DNA of 64,000 bases from Castanea sativa. Its lineage: Eukaryota > Streptophyta > Magnoliopsida > Fagales > Fagaceae. Each line of letters begins with the position of its first letter. The stretch's first letter is position 1. Shown in pieces: positions 22,611 through 34,164 of this stretch. Both the position numbers and the translations under genes were made by a program. The notes below the pieces were generated by a model. It was given only the letters and a program-made list of their open reading frames with translations. It did no database searches and was not told the DNA's origin. The stretch spans positions 31,711,873 through 31,775,872 of the forward strand of contig NC_134019.1 in assembly GCF_040712315.1 (NCBI RefSeq), read 5' to 3'.

Positions 22611-22683
22611 TCACTCTTGCTGGTTGATAAAGGAAGCAAACTTCTTGTTCAAATCAACAGCCTTCTCACAATTTGGCTTCAAA
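22611..22683 (-). pseudogene. C-terminal remnant of a CXE gene
   Basis: The minus strand encodes KPNCEKAVDLNKKFASFINQ then QE and TGA (stop at 22611-22613). This is nearly identical to the end of the pseudogene at 12829 (KPDCEKAVDLVNKFASFINQ). Everything upstream of the Lys is missing and is replaced by a poly-A tailed retroposon. Confidence 0.75.
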
Positions 22684-22760
22684 TCTATTTTTGTGCTTTT
22701 GATATGCTGGTGTTACTTTCCATTTAGTAGTTTTTTTAATATACAACTTTCTTACATATC

Positions 22761-22805
<45 letters not shown>

Positions 22806-22806
22806 T
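22684..22806 (+). mobile_element. 5'-truncated LINE-like tail with poly-A and (TA)n
   Basis: Non-CXE sequence ending CTTACATATC followed by 18 A (22761-22778) and a (TA)n run to 22806. The CTTATC-type end before poly-A resembles that at 54910-54928. It begins exactly where CXE similarity stops, so it may mark the truncation. Confidence 0.4.
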
Positions 22807-23309
22807 ACCGCATCACTTCATGAAAAAAAAAAAAAAAAATTAGTAAAATTTTGTAGTTTAACTTTTTTCAAATTATAGTTGTTCTAGTCCTCTAGAGTTA
22901 TTTATTTGTCAAGCCTAACTTTGATGCAGCAATTACACACCATGCAAAGCGTTACAACTGTAACATTATTCAAGAAATCAGTAGCCTATTGTAACTATTT
23001 AAAAAAAAAAAACATTATTATTTAGAGCATATTTATTAAAAAATAATTATTTATAATTTCATTATTTTTAGAAATACATCCTAAAAGTGGCAGAGATTTC
23101 AAATGCAAAACTTTAGAACAGACACAAACGCTGAAACACACAATAGGGAGGGATACACTAAGGAGATTAGGATGAATTTGGAAGAATAAAGAGAGCTTTG
23201 TACTCGGAACAAAAGCCCATGAAAAAACAAGCCCATCCCAAAGCTCTAACGATCACCTATATCTAAGTTAGGCTCAATAGCCGAAACCCATAAGCCGAAC
23301 AAGGTGGAC
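22807..23309. repeat. CXE 3' flank B (copy 2)
   Basis: No gene. From about 23030 this is the 3' flank of the intact CXE gene at 23310 and matches 15075-15229 plus 20908-21085. Confidence 0.6.
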
Positions 23310-24218
23310 CTAACCCTCCTTCAAGAAAGAAACAAAACGTTTAATCAAAGCTTGTGCCTTCACATAACTGAGATCCTCTATATGAAAGCAATGCTCTTCT
23401 CCTTCATTCTCTACAATCTCTACATTTCCACCCCATCCACTCTTCTTCAATTCCTCAAAGTAACTCCAACCCACCTCTCTCAAATGGTCCTTTTGAGCCA
23501 CAAAAACCAACACTCTCTCACACCCAAGCCTAGCCAAATCCTCTACAGCCGGTTTCAGCTTAGGATCCTGCAACCCACCATTTCCAGGATACATGTACAG
23601 CCACATTTTGTCATCATCCGTACCACCAAAATACGGGTGCACCAAAACCGCCCCAACTAGCTTCACACCCGGTAACCCGTCCGACCCGACCCGAGAAGCC
23701 AAGTAATGAGAGATATTGCCTCCAGCACTGTCCCCAGCGACAAAAACTGTGTCCAAATCAGCGTGTTCGTTGAGCCACGCCTCGGGTCCATTTCCCTTGG
23801 CGTGGGACGCGACCCACTGGAGCGCAGCCCATGAATCCTCGTAACAAGCTGGGATCGGGTGCTCCGGAGCTAGCCTGTACTCGACCGAGACAGCGATGAC
23901 GTCAGCCTCGGATGACAACGTTGTTACGTAGTTGTGTAACTTCGGAGAAAACGCAGATTCGAAGCAGAAGCCGCCACCGTGCACATAGAAAAGGACTGGG
24001 AGTTTCCGGGTCGGGTCTTGGATCTTGGGTAAGAAAATGCGGGCGGAGATAGCGGGTTCAGATGAAACGACGACGTCCTTGGATTGGACCCCGGTGACTT
24101 TGTCGTCAAACGGTGGCGTTTTTTCAGTGGATTGGAATTTTTCTATGTGACCATTTTTGTGTACCCTGAAGAAGCGGAATTCATGGAGTATTTGGTTTTG
24201 GTTGGTTTGAGAGTCCAT
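23310..24218 (-). CDS. Carboxylesterase, CXE family (probable carboxylesterase 12-like)
   Basis: Single-exon alpha/beta-hydrolase, 302 aa from MDSQTNQNQILHEF. It hydrolyses carboxylic esters; the physiological substrate is unknown. Oxyanion motif HGGG at 80-83, nucleophile Ser164 in AGDSAGG, Asp244 in AQKDHL, His276 in GEEHCFH, and the canonical YRLAPEHPIPACYEDSW at 114-130. The frame stays open upstream. An ATG at 24350 or 24365 would add 44 or 49 residues, Ser/Arg-rich with almost no acidic residues, resembling a plastid transit peptide. I list the shorter start because it aligns with the paralogues and has the best context (A at -3, G at +4). Minus strand, downstream of a (TATA)n box at 24689. 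Likely active. A Ser nucleophile argues for a general CXE rather than a Thr-type 2-hydroxyisoflavanone dehydratase. Confidence 0.9.
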   Translation of the reverse strand: MDSQTNQNQILHEFRFFRVHKNGHIEKFQSTEKTPPFDDKVTGVQSKDVVVSSEPAISARIFLPKIQDPTRKLPVLFYVHGGGFCFESAFSPKLHNYVTTLSSEADVIAVSVEYRLAPEHPIPACYEDSWAALQWVASHAKGNGPEAWLNEHADLDTVFVAGDSAGGNISHYLASRVGSDGLPGVKLVGAVLVHPYFGGTDDDKMWLYMYPGNGGLQDPKLKPAVEDLARLGCERVLVFVAQKDHLREVGWSYFEELKKSGWGGNVEIVENEGEEHCFHIEDLSYVKAQALIKRFVSFLKEG

Positions 24219-24688
24219 GCTTTGAGATGGGTAATCAGCGTAGAAACGGGTTTTGAATCTGGATCTTGGGTATGATGTGGATCTAAGAAAGAGACATTGG
24301 AAGTGAGGAAAAGATGGTCGAAGAAGAAGGATATTTAAAGAGTTAGCCATAAAGGAAACTTTCATGATTGATAGGGTAATTAATAAAGAGAGACAGAGAG
24401 GCACCTTAAGAAAGAAGGCTAGTGTGGGTGTAGATGGAATATGACTTTGGCCAATAATGTGGATGCTGATTGGATTTTGATTATGTGATATCAAGTTTGG
24501 TTTACGCAAAGGTGGAGAGGGTTGGCAAATATTTTTGTATTTGGTTAGTGCCTGTCTGCTCTGTTCTCGACCCTCAGATTGGATCAGATATTGTGTAGCC
24601 AAAGGCACGGAGAGAGAGAAAGAGAGGGTTGGTTTCGAATTGGAAAAAAGAATTGTGTTTTCTGCGAATGGCGTTGCGGATGGGATAT

Positions 24689-24700
24689 GATATATATACC
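24689..24700 (-). promoter_or_regulatory. TATA box upstream of the CXE gene at 23310
   Basis: Minus-strand GGTATATATATC, the only strong TATA match within 500 nt upstream of the gene. It would place transcription start near 24665, upstream of both candidate start codons. A weaker AT-rich site (TTTATTAATT) lies at about 24379. Confidence 0.45.
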
Positions 24701-24922
24701 TCTGTTTATTTTCTCTTTCTTTAATCACAAGATTCACAACGTTATAATGGTTGTTATAATGCGACTTTTTCAGTTTTCCCAACTCAAAAAGCACATTTTG
24801 AAACAACAAATATAATATATGCGTTTGGTTAGCTATAAAAAATAACTTTTTAAAAAAAGTTGTGTTTTGGGTTTGTGAAGAGAATGTACACTCGCAAAAT
24901 AGAGCTGTGAAGAGCATTTTAC

Positions 24923-25109
24923 AAAGAGAAATATTACATCCACAATATTTTTACAACATTTTCACAACAAATCACAGATGATTAATTGTTATTGGTTCAA
25001 ATTTGAACTTAACACAAAGATTACTTTTTTGTCTCAATAATAACAACTAGTAACAATCTGTCACTTAGAATTTGTTGTGAAAATTTTGTGGGCATATTAT
25101 TTCTCTTTT
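24923..25109. mobile_element. Palindromic MITE, about 187 bp
   Basis: Inverted arms AAAGAGAAATATTACATCC and ACAACATTTTCACAACAAAT pair with the right half (AAATTTGTTGTGAAAATTTTGT then ATTATTTCTCTTTT in the plus strand). Internal TTGTTATTGG / CAATAATAACAA also pairs. Same family as 25822-25985. Confidence 0.55.
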
Positions 25110-25821
25110 ACAAAAGTTCCTGCGCATTGATGAATCTATCCGTTAAGTTATTGGTTCAGTTACCAAATTGCCCTCACTTTCACTTAAAACTATAACTTTG
25201 CTCTTTGATAAATTAACAATCCTTCACGCCAAAAAAAAAAAAAAAAAAAAAACCATGATTCTTCTTCTACTGCTGCAGGCTTCTTCTTTAATTTCAACAT
25301 AAACTCATAAGCCCACTACTGCTGCAGACTTCTTCTTCTACAATGTGATTCTTCTTGCGGCTTCTTCTCTCATTTTTTTTTTTATGTAATATATTTCTTT
25401 CTATCTTGTCTTTTGGGTGAAGAAGAAGAACTGTATTTTGGGTGAGGAAGAAGACCTGAAGAAGAGAAGAGACAAGATAGTGAGTGGAGGAAAAGAAAAG
25501 ATATTTGATGCGAATGGGGGGAAGAAACGGGTGGATGAGAAAAAAGGGAAGGAAAAAAAAATTGGTAGTGAGTGGGACACGTGGAGATGATGTAGGGAAA
25601 TTTATTAAATAAAAATTACAATTATATTAAGACACAACAAATTTTCATAACAGTTGAGGTATCAAGTAATTCATATGTCAAAATAAAATTAAATAAATTA
25701 ATAAAATATTAGACTAGGATTGACCACAATTAAAAACAATGAGTATTGTAAAAATATTGTGACATTTTATTATATCTCTAAAATTTTTAAATTAGTACTA
25801 TTTTTTTAAGAAAAAAATAGT

Positions 25822-25985
25822 GTTATTGACCGAATATTTTTATAACAATTTCATAATAAAGTTTACATAGTAAGTTGTTGTTGGTTCTCATCTAGACCTA
25901 CTAGTGACATTTTTTTTTTCTACCATTAACAACTTGTCATATAAATTTTATTGTAAAATTTTTGTGAAAATATTGTGTCCATAAC
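25822..25985. mobile_element. Palindromic MITE, second copy of the family
   Basis: The left arm TTATTGACCGAATATTTTTA...AAGTTGTTGTTGG pairs with the right arm complement TTATGGACACAATATTTTCA...AAGTTGTTAATGG. Related in sequence to 24923-25109. Confidence 0.5.
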
Positions 25986-26234
25986 TTGCATTAAGAGAGG
26001 TAATTAAAACAAAGAATTCTCTTTATATATATCTTGTTCTTTTTGGTAATTTATAACTTAAACTACCACTTTTATAAGTATTAGTCAAACACTCAGTTTT
26101 TTCAAAAAGAACTTTTTAACAATTGTTACCAAACACTCAGCTTTTTTAAAAAACCCAATTTTATACCGCACTTTTTGAAAACTCCACTTTTTCAAAAAGT
26201 CCAGTTTCAAAAAACCCACTTTTGTATTTAGTTA

Positions 26235-26237
<3 letters not shown>

Positions 26238-26279
<42 letters not shown>
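26238..26279. repeat. (GA)n microsatellite
   Basis: About 42 bp of near-perfect GA repeat, 2 kb upstream of the CXE gene. Confidence 0.9.
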
Positions 26280-26282
<3 letters not shown>

Positions 26283-28218
26283 TACAAAAGGATTGCGGCG
26301 GCTAAGGTATAAGAAGTGAGAATAGACAATCAGTTCAGGAAAGAGAGGGACTGGATTTTAGGATTTAGAAGAGGACTAATTTGGAAACTCCAACAACTGG
26401 TTTGTGTGTGTATTTTTTTTTTTTTTTTTTAGTTTCATCTAAATAACATAGGATATTCTTTCTCAAAAATAATAATAGCACAGGATATTTGAAATTATGA
26501 AACACATTAAAATTTGAAGCACTTTTTCTTAGAGATAGTATCATCACCAATATATCAATTAGTTTTGGTATAAGTGAGAATTGAATCTCAGGTCTCTTAT
26601 TCGACAACAAAAAATTTTATCAATTGAGTTAATTGGAACCTATTAAAATTTTATACACTTAAATGATATATATATATATATATATAACAAGCAATTAAGT
26701 GATTTTGATTAGATAATAAAAGTCACTTCACATGCCAAAACATATAAAAGTTAATATAAGAAAAGAAAATAACAATAATAAAAACAAAGGGAAAGCTTTT
26801 TTCCCCCTTAGATGACAAATACAATAAGAATTTTAACTCCTAACAGCAAAAACCACAATTGCCCTTTCTTCTAAAAATAAATAATAAAAACATTGTGTCT
26901 CTAAAATGCAAAAATAAGAACAAGGTTCTATTTTGGGGGGGGGGGGGAGAAGGAATAAAGAAGGCTTGTTTTGTTTTGAAGAGATGTAAATATTTATTTC
27001 TAGAAATATATATCCTAAATATGCTTTGGTTTAATGAGATTTATAGGTGCGGTGGTCCTTTCCTAATAACCTTGGGCTGGTTGGGCTCATACTCCCAATT
27101 TATTTGTATGCTAAATTAGGCTTATTTCACAATGGGAGGTCCAAAAAAAATGGTTGGTGGTGTTACTGATGGTCTTACGGCGATGCTTCAGCACTGAACG
27201 ACCTCAAGTTCAGCTCAGCCATGAAGGTGACGCGCATATAATTCTCTATTGCTTTTTAAAAAATTATCTATTTTTGAGTTCATATGCGTAGATTATGTTT
27301 TGGTATTAGAGAAATCCTAAAATTAGGGTTAGGTTTATAGATTGATTAAGAGAATTATAACTGTCATTTATTTCTTTCAATTAATCAAGACATCAGAAAT
27401 TGAGATCCAAATTGAAGATTTAACCCACCATTTTATCAAATCGGTGTGTGGTTAAAAAATTATTAGAGATTTTGCATATTAAGATTGGGGTTTTATGCCC
27501 AAATTGGAGATTTTGTGTTCCAACTATCAATACATTAAATTAATAGCTCAAGAATGTAATAAAATGTCTCAATTAAAGGTGAAAAGTGTAAACTCCCAAT
27601 TTGGTTAGAGCTTGACCAAAGTAAAGAGATTTAAAAGAAGAGGAGTTTTTACGCATTAAGTTTATTATGAAAATTGTGGGTTTTTCAACCCGGTAAGGGT
27701 TTAACTAAATTGGATGAAATAATGTTTAACTAGGACATCTAATTAGGGTTTGGTAACACCAATTGAGAGTAGACATTATAGATTTGGGATTAATCAAAGA
27801 ATTAAAAAGTTAGGTAATGATTTAAATTTGAAGGTTTTGATGTTCTTTAGGTTTTCATGTAAAATTGAAGGTACAAGTATCAAATTAAGATACCTATTTA
27901 TAAGTTTCAACATCTAAATAGGTAAGAAGATCACAAGTTATGATAATTTTAATTTATCTTATATTAATTTAAGAATCTTACTAGTTAATTGATAAATTGA
28001 GGTAAGTGGGATTTGCACACTACTCCACTTATTTTCTCCATATTTCATGAGTATCCTTAACTAATTGATATCCTCTATGAATGATATATCATTAATACTT
28101 GTGACCTCTTTTCATATTGTTTTTCATAAAACGTGTGGTTACAAATCCATCCCCTTTAATATATATATATATATATTAAACAAAAGTCATCTTCCACTAA
28201 GCAGAAGATTTTGTTTCT

Positions 28219-28455
28219 GAGAAAAATGACTGTTTAGCCTTAATTATTGAACTATATAGCCAAATAACTCTCTTTCCAAACTATGTAGCAAAATATCATT
28301 GTTTTGGAATTCGATATTTCTAATGTCAAATTCTAATTGGAACACGATATTAGTATTGTCGAATTCCAAAACATGAATATTTTGTTACATAGTTTGAAAA
28401 GTAGACTATTTGGCTACATGCTTCAAAAATTAAGGCAATATATGCATTTTTCCCC
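28219..28455. mobile_element. Foldback MULE-type MITE, 237 bp
   Basis: Flanked by a perfect 9-bp duplication TTTGTTTCT (28210-28218 and 28456-28464). The arms are about 100 bp and almost meet in the middle: GAGAAAAATGACTGTTTAGCC at the left against GGGGAAAAATGCATATATTGCC at the right (as complement), both continuing to TTTTGGAATTCGA. A 9-bp duplication points to Mutator-like mobilisation. Confidence 0.75.
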
Positions 28456-30169
28456 TTTGTTTCTTTCTTAATTAACTAATGCGATCTTTCTTAAGAAAAA
28501 ATAATACACTAATGCGAGGGTTGTATTTGTTTCTTTCTTGATTCATCAATGCAATCTTTCTAAAAAAAAAAAAATCCACTAATGCGAGAGTTGCATACAT
28601 TATCCAACCACTGTGAGCTCCAAAGATTTCTAAATGCTTTGCATGGTGTTGTAATGCAACTTTTTTCCTTGAAATGTACATCCATCTAATCTCGACCGTA
28701 TGATGTGTTATTATCCCATCTAGAATCCCTCCACCATTTGCAAACGAAGCTATCCATCCATCTCCCCTCTTGTTATGGACAAATCAAGGACACAAGATAC
28801 ATAAGTTGAGTTGTATTTCTAGGTCACCTTAATTTATGTTTATGCCAAATCCATTCAATTAAATCCCAAATAAACATTCATTAAAAGTAGGTAGCAAAAA
28901 CTTACACCACATAAATATTATAAGAGATACTAATAGATTAGCAAAATTGAAGATCTTTCTATTTTCTTCTGAAATGTTCTAGTACTAGCTTGTATTTTAC
29001 ACACGAAGCAATAGCAATCAATTACCATAGAAGCAAATACTCAACAATTTCTATTGTCCTTACGATGATCACCAAGATCCTATTATAAGGTTTTACACTG
29101 AGAAGTTGCAACATATCAATTTGAAGTACAAAACGTTAGATAGGCCAAAGAACCAACTCAATTAGACTACTTCCAACTGTTTAACATTTTCATTGTTTTT
29201 ACTTAGTCATTGCAGAACAACCAGAGATGAAACTATATAATCAAGACCTAAATTATTTCTCATCCTTTTATGCTATCAGCTAATATTCTTCAAGCTGATG
29301 CCTGATATTTTCTCTCATCTAGTATCCTTTATATTCCAACTGGAATTACATGACTTTATGGGCTATATAATTAGAGTTTGGATTAATTCAGTAGAAATTT
29401 AGTAATTGTGAGATATTGCCTGGCTACAAATAGTCATATGATTAGTTGATGAAATCTACTTACAAGGGGAAGATGATCTCTACTTCTCCTTAAATGTAAT
29501 TTCATCAAAAAAGTGAATTGCAGAATTGAAACTCATTATCAGAAGTCAAAATACCTCTAACTTAGTTGCTTTTGGCTATTGGATATTTTTCCCCACAGTT
29601 GTCCTAGAGAGCTTGCCCTTAGCTTGGTAACTTGTAAGAGGATTTTAGCGAAGGAAATTTAAACCTGCAACAACATAGTAAAAAAGACCAATCACATTTA
29701 TTTGACATTAAGGAATTTAAGATGGTAGAAATCTAATAACTTAGAAATTCCAGCAAAGAAAATTATAAAGAGAACCATATTCATTTCACATAAGCAAATA
29801 TCTATATTTTAATTTCCCATCATAATGAGAATGATATGACAAATTCAACAAACAATTGTCAAAAAATAAAAACCACGTATAGGAAACACAACCAACTAGC
29901 AAATGATATAGCTTTAAATCCAATAAACTAATTCAATTTACACTATGCAAACATCCATAAACCAATTTGAGTTGCATTTTTCAAACATCTCATACACAAA
30001 ATTGTAAACAGAAAAAGAGAAGTTATGCTCTCACATAGACCTAATCCAATCCCAAAGCAGAGACATCCAATTAGTCTATTTTGCTTAAGCCCAATAGCTA
30101 TTATAAGACTAGTTCATTATTATTATTTGTGCTAGGTATATAAGAGTAGTCTTTTATTAGTCTGTGTTA
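28456..30169. other. Gene-free stretch
   Basis: Contains a local duplication at 28480-28600 (CACTAATGCGAGGGTTG / CCACTAATGCGAGAGTTG). Otherwise AT-rich DNA without frames or element ends. Confidence 0.4.
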
Positions 30170-30492
30170 TCTATACTACTATTTAAGGGGCTTCTCCTGT
30201 TTGGATTCCTCATTTTTTTTGTTCAAAAATGCCCCTATAGTTCTATGTATAAGTAGAGACAAAACTAAAGGACAATCCAGTAAAAATACAACTCCAACTC
30301 TCACTAAAACATTGCCTAAAAATTAAGACCACTCTCCTATTAATTTTTAAATTAATCTATTCGCTTATAAATTAGATTTTTAAAATAAAAATTATATATA
30401 TAAAATAATTAAATACAGTTTTTTTTCTACAAAATAGGAGCACTAAGAAAAAAAGCCTCATCACATGCACAAAGCGTGTGTTATGAGGCTAG
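30170..30492 (+). mobile_element. Non-autonomous Helitron, 323 bp
   Basis: Starts TCTATACTACTATTTAAGGG after an A, and ends GGCTAG before a T, as expected for insertion between A and T. About 10 nt before the end is a stem-loop CACATGC-ACAAA-GCGTGTG. No Rep/helicase coding. Confidence 0.65.
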
Positions 30493-31552
30493 TGTTTTGT
30501 TTATTATTTTGTATTTAGCATTTTATTATGTTAAAGCATTTGAACCCATATGACTACATGGCAAAGAAAAGGAACTTTCATGTCTTTTGCCTCTATTGGA
30601 TTCTATCTCATCATACATACTGGATGATTGGTTGATGGGGAAAATTAAACCCTTTCAGAAAACTTGTAAGAAAAAGTTAAATAATGTTTTGGATGAAAGT
30701 GCAAGTGAAAATACTGATAAAAATGTGCATGCATATTCTCAAAACTAATTGAATTTGGTACAATTCATCTCTGAACTATTCACAAGTTCAAAAAAATTAG
30801 CACCAAATCTTCAAATAAATAAATAAAAATTATTCCCTTAGGAAAATTTGAGGGTAAGGTGCATGTGAATAAATATGGAACAGAGAATACCTGTTTCTTA
30901 ATGCATAATCTTCAAGGAAACAACCTACAACCTTAATTATCTTTGATGTATTTTTGTATTTATGTATTTGATTAAAATAGAGAATTTTCCTATATTATCT
31001 TACAATATCATTTTCCTAATCTATTGGAGACGGATTGGTTTCATAAGTTTGACTAATAGCTAGATATAATAATAATAACAATAAATAAATCAACACTAAC
31101 CATTAGATTGTTTTAGATTGTTAACATTTTCAAATCAGGCTATTTGTTTATTAAACCCTCCCAACACTATAAAAGTTTTCAATTAGGGGCATTTATCAGT
31201 CGGTTCAAACTCACATGAAACCAAAAAGATGATGAGAATATCCCATTGAAGAAAAATGGGAATAAAATGAAATGGTCAAAGATGATATGGGACAAAAGAT
31301 GGACCATTTCAAGGTTATTATTATATTTTTTGTAGGAGAAGATAAAGAAGCTTTTCGGTCCGGAAGAGCCTCTGACCCAAAGAGCTACATTGGGTATGTT
31401 TGTATTCATACGTACCAATTGCTCATGGCCTCACTTTTAGACCTTTGGCAAAAGCACCTTTGATTTCTTGCACTTCTTTTTATTTATGATTAGATTCTCT
31501 AGCACTTCTTGTTCTCATTTTACTCTCTCAGAACAGCAACAATAATCGTGTT
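30493..31552. other. Gene-free AT-rich stretch
   Basis: No gene or element ends recognised. Confidence 0.4.
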
Positions 31553-31857
31553 GCCAAAATGACCGTATACCACTATTAGAAAAAATATGTACGAATCTAT
31601 CATTTTTTGCGAAATATTTAGCAATCTATCACTTTTTTTATGTAACTCAAGTTCTTGAAACTCGAGTTCCATGAACTCCAGTTACTTCAAAAACTTTTAA
31701 AAAAATTTCATGGTACTTGAGTTTCATGAACTCGAGTACCATGGAAAACTCGATTTTCACAAAATCGAGATTAAAAAAAGTGATAGATTGCTAAATATTT
31801 TGCAACGTAGATTGCCAAATATTTTCAAAAAAAGTGGTATTTGGCTATTTTTACCCA
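31553..31857. mobile_element. Foldback MULE-like MITE with CTCGAG hairpins
   Basis: The arms contain ATACCACT, TTTAGCAATCTATCACTTTT and a matching right complement. The core has ACTCGAG-type palindromes (GTACTTGAGTTTCATGAACT and its partner, then AAAACTCGATTTTCACAAAA). The outer arm resembles the MULE end at 15230 (ATACCACCATTTTTAAAAAT). A clean 9-bp duplication is not visible. Confidence 0.55.
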
Positions 31858-32704
31858 TGTTTTTACCATCTCCTTTGTCTTTTTTCCCTTCATCCGAATC
31901 CAGCAAACCTCCAGAACCACTCTTGTTCTAAACCTCATTCATATCTTATACGTATTAGAAGATATTTTTCCTCAAATACACAACACGGTCCCTTCAAGCT
32001 ATTTATATAAGTGATATATTTCTGTCATTTTCTGTATGTAACTCAATTGTGAAAAGATTTAATTACTTGGTTAGGTTCTTTTCCCAAAATTTAATAGTTA
32101 AATGAAATAAACTTGGACCACGTTATGATAATTGAGAGTATCATTAACGAGGTTTATAGAGTATGGTAATAAAATGTTAAAGAAAATGCATCAGTACTGG
32201 GCCGGTGTGTGGTAACTTTTCAGCAGATAAATTGATAATGAAGTTGGTTGGTGAATTTTGCACAGTTGCACATATTCGTAGTTATTACTTATTAGTTATT
32301 CACTAGAGTAAACTTACTGAAAAACCATTTTTTTCTTAGATGCAAGGGTCATTTTCACCATTTACGACCACAACTATTTTACAGTGGCTTGGCTTGTCGA
32401 AATTATTATGACTTGTCTGTTTATTAGCACTTTACATTAATCAATGTAAAATTTTGACAAATTAAGCCAAAAAATTTTTCACATTAGTTTTTTTTTTTTT
32501 AAATTTTTATTTAAAATTTGCGTATCTATATAAATTTATACAACCATCGTTTATGCATAAAAACATCTTTTATTTATTTCTTAATTCATTGAGTTGGATT
32601 GTATGTGTGAGTGATGTGGATATATTAAATAAAGTGGTTAAATGAAGAATGATTATTTGATTAAAATAACTTTTTGAAATGTTTTTAAAAAATGACGGTA
32701 TAAG
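31858..32704. other. Gene-free stretch
   Basis: AT-rich, no element or gene recognised. Confidence 0.4.
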
Positions 32705-33606
32705 CAGGGGCGGAGGGAAGGGGGGCGAGGGGGGGCAGGTGCCCCCCCTGAACTTTCAATTTTTTTTTTTTTACTGATATGATAATGTATTTACCCTCTA
32801 CACAAAAGACAAAAAAACTTTTCTATTTATTGGGAATAAACAACTGCATGGTTCAAAATTCAACAACCTTAACTAATAGAACTCTAAAATTATTATAACT
32901 TTAATATAAAACTATTGGTCCCACTTAGTAATGATTAAAAGAAAAGAAAAAGAAAAAAAACATACTGCTAATGCTATATGCCAATACGGAATAGGAATCA
33001 CATCAGCCTAATACTAATAGAACTTTTTTGTTTTTTATTGGAGTACTAATACTAATACTAATAGAACTCTGGAAAAAAAAAAGTGTATATCTAATACAGT
33101 ATAAAGCACGCCTCCCATAAAAAAAAAAAAGTTCTTTAGATTTTTTTAAAAATTAAGTAAGGGGAGAATAATTAATTTTTTCATAATTTGTAATTTTGTT
33201 AATATAATAAGGGTAAATTTAATAATTCATTTGGTTCAGCACTTCTAAACTTTGCCCTCCTTCAAAATCTTTCCAATTTTGGGGAATTAAAAATGAGGGG
33301 TTAGAACTCATCCAAACCCTCCCAAATCCTTCCCCCTTCTTTCTTAAAAAATATCCAAATAAGGTAATTTAACTTACTCTTCCTCTCTCTACTCTACTTC
33401 CTTGTACTCACCTTCCATCTAAACAAGCTATTAGAGTTTCTGTTGAGTTTTTAAAAGCATTCAAGTCATTGAGTCACATTTAAATATTCACAGGTATATT
33501 GCATACTCTTAATATTCGTATTTAAATTTTTTAAGATTAGTTTTTTACTTTCAATTTTATCTTTTAATCTTGCCCCTCCTGACCTAAATTCCTGGCTCCG
33601 CCACTA
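32705..33606. mobile_element. Non-autonomous hAT element, 902 bp
   Basis: Perfect 8-bp duplication GGTATAAG (32697-32704 and 33607-33614). The ends are CAGGGGCGGAGGGAAGG and the complement of TAGTGGCGGAGCCAGGAAT. The interior is AT-rich with no transposase. Confidence 0.75.
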
Positions 33607-34120
33607 GGTATAAGATAGGAAATTAAAATTCTTACACTAAAATAGATAAGAATTTATGCATGAATTGATGCTTTTAAAACCATACATAATGATGTGCATC
33701 ATTCATAACTTAGAAGCCATGTAGGCCACTTTTTTTTTTTTTTTTTTAAATCTTGCAATCCCCATCATAAATTTTTTTGGGACAAAATCTATGATAAAAT
33801 ATTAATTGTTAATTTTTGGACTTAGATTTACTATTGAGTCGATTATAATTCTCTCTTCAAGTTGGTATAACTTGGTCTTTCTAACAAATTTTAACTTGAC
33901 ACGAAAAATAAAGAGCTAGTGTCCTATGTGAAACTATGTACAAATGATTTGGATATATGAAAAATTAATAATAAATAATTTAATATAAATTTATTGATTG
34001 ATATAAATTTTTTTTTTCTATCAATTTTATTTATGGGATATATGAATATCTATCCGTTTTTAGTTGAAAGGAAAAAAAAAAAAAAAAAACTTAAATAAAT
34101 CTCTTCCCAGAAGAATATGG
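33607..34120. other. Gene-free AT-rich stretch
   Basis: Poly-T and poly-A runs only. Confidence 0.4.
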
Positions 34121-34164
34121 CTTCATGTACATGACTGAGCTACAGCTCATATGAGTACATGAAG
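34121..34164. repeat. Short imperfect hairpin
   Basis: CTTCATGTACATGACTGAGCT and the following complement with a 2-nt loop give 16 of 21 pairs. It is followed by poly-A, so it may be the 3' end of a retroposon. Too short for a confident precursor call. Confidence 0.4.

Larger units (their letters stand above)
25110..28218. other. Gene-free stretch with MITE remnants and simple repeats
   Basis: Non-coding. It holds a MITE at 25822-25985, a probable related decayed copy at 25622-25785, a (GA)n tract at 26238-26279, a short (TA)n near 26668 and a G-run at 26935-26947. A fragment at 27030-27110 with GGCTGGTTGGGCTC has no frame I recognise. Confidence 0.45.

Noticed and set aside
24366..24917. 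Long N-terminal extension of the CXE frame (to 535 codons)
   Set aside because: The extra part runs across the likely promoter and TATA box and has low-complexity Ser/Phe composition; only the last 44-49 codons are plausible.
34121..34164. MicroRNA precursor
   Set aside because: The stem is only 21 bp with five mismatches and sits next to poly-A; too short for a typical plant precursor and no target known.
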